From an uncultured Faecalibacterium sp. (GTDB lineage: Bacteria; Bacillota; Clostridia; Oscillospirales; Ruminococcaceae): a DNA stretch of 6,662 nucleotides. Location: NCBI GenBank assembly GCA_934525405.1, contig CAKSZF010000083.1, positions 1 through 6,662 of the forward strand, written 5' to 3'. The translations under genes were made by a program, and so were the position numbers. Below the pieces are notes generated by a model. The model did no database searches. It was not told the origin of the DNA and was given only the letters and a program-made list of their open reading frames with translations. Below, one piece after another: positions 5,568 through 6,662 of the stretch (within the stretch, counting starts at the first letter, position 1; each line of letters opens with the position of its first letter).

Positions 5568-6087
5568 ATACTCTTACGATGTAATCCGGCTTGCGGGGTG
5601 CGGCGGGCTTGGGCTCGGCGGCGGGGTAGCCCAGAATGCAGTGGCCTACGCCGATCCAGTCCCCCTCAATGCCCCACTTTTTCAGCAGTGCTTTGCCCTC
5701 GGCGGAGTCAAACTCCTCCCGGGCGCGGTTGATCCAGCAGCTGCCCAGCCCCAGCGATGCGGCGGCCAGCATCAGGTTTCCCATGACAAGGCTGCCGTCC
5801 TGCACGGCGCAGTTTGCGTGGGCATCGGCCAGCACCACCAGAATGGTGGGCGCGCCGTACATGGGGTCGCTGTCGGTGCCCATGACGGCGGCGTTCATCC
5901 GGGTCAGCTGGGCGCGGGTAGCGGCATCCTGCACGACCACGATCTTGGCGCTCTGGCGTCCCATGGCACTGGCGGCGTAGGTGCCGGCCTCCAGCACGGC
6001 GTCAAGCTCGGCATCCGTGATCTGCCGGGGTTCGTAGGCGCGGCAGCTGCGGCGGCTGCGAATGGTTTGTAAAGTCTCGTTGGTCAT
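5566..6087 (-). CDS. Nitroreductase-family FMN-dependent oxidoreductase
   Basis: This 173-residue protein matches the short nitroreductase group, which bind FMN as homodimers and reduce nitro compounds, quinones or enones with NAD(P)H in the cytoplasm. The N-terminal RSRRSCRAYEP segment (10-20) is the FMN phosphate-binding RRSxRxY motif. The usual APSAxNxQ flavin segment appears as AASAMGRQ (38-45), where G43 replaces the common asparagine. Further conserved parts are APTILVVLAD (79-88), QDGSLVMGNLMLAAASLGLGSCWIN (96-120, the dimer helix and the GLGSCWI flavin contact), and GHCILGYPAAEPKPAPRK-type C-terminus (148-166). The physiological substrate is unknown. AAGGAGG stands 9-10 nt before the ATG, and a clear promoter is found at 6120-6148. 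The gene is first in an operon with the GNAT gene and divergent from the lectin-domain gene. Confidence 0.9.
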   Translation of the reverse strand: MTNETLQTIRSRRSCRAYEPRQITDAELDAVLEAGTYAASAMGRQSAKIVVVQDAATRAQLTRMNAAVMGTDSDPMYGAPTILVVLADAHANCAVQDGSLVMGNLMLAAASLGLGSCWINRAREEFDSAEGKALLKKWGIEGDWIGVGHCILGYPAAEPKPAAPRKPDYIVRV

Positions 6088-6119
6088 GAAAGATCCCCTC
6101 CTTAATAGTGGATGGCTTT

Positions 6120-6148
6120 ATTGTACCACAACCTGCGCCGGAGTGCAA
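6120..6148 (-). promoter_or_regulatory. Promoter of the nitroreductase-GNAT operon
   Basis: On the minus strand, TTGCAC (6148-6143), a 17-bp spacer and TACAAT (6125-6120) are aligned, with TG one base ahead of the -10 (extended -10). The start of transcription would be near 6113, giving a leader of about 25 nt to the ATG at 6087 that carries the AAGGAGG. Confidence 0.72.
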
Positions 6149-6251
6149 AGTGCCCGCCGGTAAAAATCATGATCGGTTCCTGAAAACGTTCCCGACGCAA
6201 AAACACGGCAGAATGCACAAAAAACAAAAGAAAGATTATGGAAAAGCATTC
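6149..6251. other. Divergent intergenic segment with no gene
   Basis: This stretch separates the two divergent promoters. It holds an ATCATGAT palindrome and A-rich runs (around 6200-6240), but I see no long inverted repeat, terminator or small RNA-like structure. Confidence 0.5.
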
Positions 6252-6280
6252 TTGTTGCCAGCGGGCAAATCGGGTATAAT
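6252..6280 (+). promoter_or_regulatory. Sigma-A-type promoter of the lectin-domain gene
   Basis: TTGTTG (6252-6257), a 17-bp spacer and a perfect TATAAT (6275-6280) precede the gene. Transcription would start near 6287, leaving a short leader of about 26 nt that contains the AAAGGAG. Confidence 0.78.
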
Positions 6281-6296
6281 AGGGCTACCATAGCGG

Positions 6297-6303
6297 AAAG
6301 GAG
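6297..6303 (+). promoter_or_regulatory. Ribosome binding site deciding the lectin-domain start
   Basis: AAAGGAG with a 9-nt gap fixes the start at the ATG at 6313. An overlapping ATG at 6306 in another frame is only 2 nt from this site and gives no recognisable protein. An in-frame ATG at 6340 has no Shine-Dalgarno at a sensible distance. Confidence 0.8.
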
Positions 6304-6312
6304 TTGTGCTCT

Positions 6313-6662
6313 ATGGCAAAGGCATCGCAGGTCGTCATTATGGAAGGGGAATACTACATTATCAAGGCCCCCAACGGGAAGGTACTGGAAGTAAAGGATT
6401 TCAACACGGAGAACGGCGCCGGTATCCAGCTGTGGAGCTATGCGGGCCATCCGTGGCAGCAGTGGCAGTTTGTGGACGCGGGCGATGGACGCTGGCGTAT
6501 CCAGAACCGCTTTACCGGCAAGATGATCGATCTGGCACTTGGCGGCGTGGTGGAGGGCACATGGCTGCACCAGTGGAGCCGCACCAGCGGGCTGAGCCAG
6601 TGCTGGGCGCTGGAGCCTACCCGCAGCGGACGCACCCGCATCCGCAATGTGCTGGCGGATAA
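6313..6662 (+). CDS. Protein with N-terminal ricin-type beta-trefoil lectin domain (3' end beyond window)
   Basis: 116 complete codons are visible before the window ends. From residue 11 the protein reads as ricin B-like beta-trefoil repeats: GEYYIIKAPNGKVLEV with QLWSYAGHPWQQWQF (about 11-54), then RWRIQNRFTGKMIDLALGG with LHQWS and SQCWALEP (about 61-105), and a third repeat beginning at GRTRIRNVLAD. The two Q-x-W-type signatures are Q50-Q-W-Q-F and S-Q-C-W. Such domains bind carbohydrate or occasionally act as interaction modules. The first ten residues (MAKASQVVIM) are not a signal peptide, so the protein is either cytoplasmic or exported by another route. Whether a catalytic domain follows cannot be seen. 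It is the only plus-strand gene and has its own promoter. Confidence 0.82.
   Translation, partial: MAKASQVVIMEGEYYIIKAPNGKVLEVKDFNTENGAGIQLWSYAGHPWQQWQFVDAGDGRWRIQNRFTGKMIDLALGGVVEGTWLHQWSRTSGLSQCWALEPTRSGRTRIRNVLAD

Noticed and set aside
4937..5584. Plus-strand open frame of 215 codons over the yerC leader and GNAT gene
   Set aside because: It is antisense to the GNAT gene, has no ribosome site and gives a low-complexity composition; it also crosses the intergenic palindrome.
6118..6570. Minus-strand open frame of 150 codons across the divergent promoter region and lectin gene
   Set aside because: It covers two promoters and the antisense of the lectin domain, has no ribosome site and resembles nothing.
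6306..6662. Out-of-frame plus-strand reading frame starting 7 bases before the lectin gene
   Set aside because: Its ATG is too close to the AAAGGAG and the translation shows no family features, while the frame from 6313 gives a clear ricin-type trefoil.
1..6662. Search for CRISPR arrays, tRNA/rRNA, insertion sequences, att sites and defence cassettes
   Set aside because: No spaced direct repeats, cloverleaf-like segments, transposase or integrase motifs, or known defence domains are visible. All genes are intact where complete, with no frameshifts.

Overview
The window is GC-rich DNA with AGGAGG-type ribosome binding sites, a TrpR-related YerC/YecD regulator, a ROK glucokinase and a secreted 5'-nucleotidase. 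This suggests a Gram-positive Clostridia member, most likely Oscillospiraceae/Ruminococcaceae of the Faecalibacterium-Subdoligranulum kind. The lineage is an inference from style and gene content; no marker gene is present.

Seven of the eight genes lie on the minus strand. In transcription order (high to low coordinate) they are: a nitroreductase-family flavoprotein (6087-5566); a GNAT acetyltransferase (5557-5063), whose Shine-Dalgarno overlaps the nitroreductase stop; a YerC/YecD TrpR-like regulator (4951-4658); a strong hairpin terminator (4654-4615); a DJ-1/PfpI protein (4583-4032); a fumarylacetoacetate-hydrolase-family enzyme (4016-3132), 15 bp after DJ-1; a ROK glucokinase (2981-2031) ending at a perfect 14-bp terminator hairpin; and a secreted 5'-nucleotidase/2',3'-cyclic phosphodiesterase-type metallophosphatase (1769 to beyond position 1). 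On the plus strand at the right end, divergent from the nitroreductase, a gene with a clear sigma-A-type promoter begins (6313 onward). It opens with a ricin-type beta-trefoil lectin domain and runs off the window.

The likely transcription units are nitroreductase-GNAT (possibly reading into yerC), yerC up to its terminator, DJ-1-FAH, glucokinase alone, nucleotidase alone and the divergent lectin gene. Functionally the window reads as ordinary core and housekeeping metabolism: sugar phosphorylation, nucleotide scavenging outside the membrane, and flavin or carbonyl chemistry with small-molecule repair. No mobile element, CRISPR array, tRNA, rRNA or defence cassette is visible. I do not see a convincing undescribed system. 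The most interesting points are regulatory: a 6-4-6 palindrome inside the putative yerC promoter, a terminator placed immediately ahead of the DJ-1 ribosome binding site with no obvious promoter between them, and a lectin-domain protein that starts without a signal peptide.
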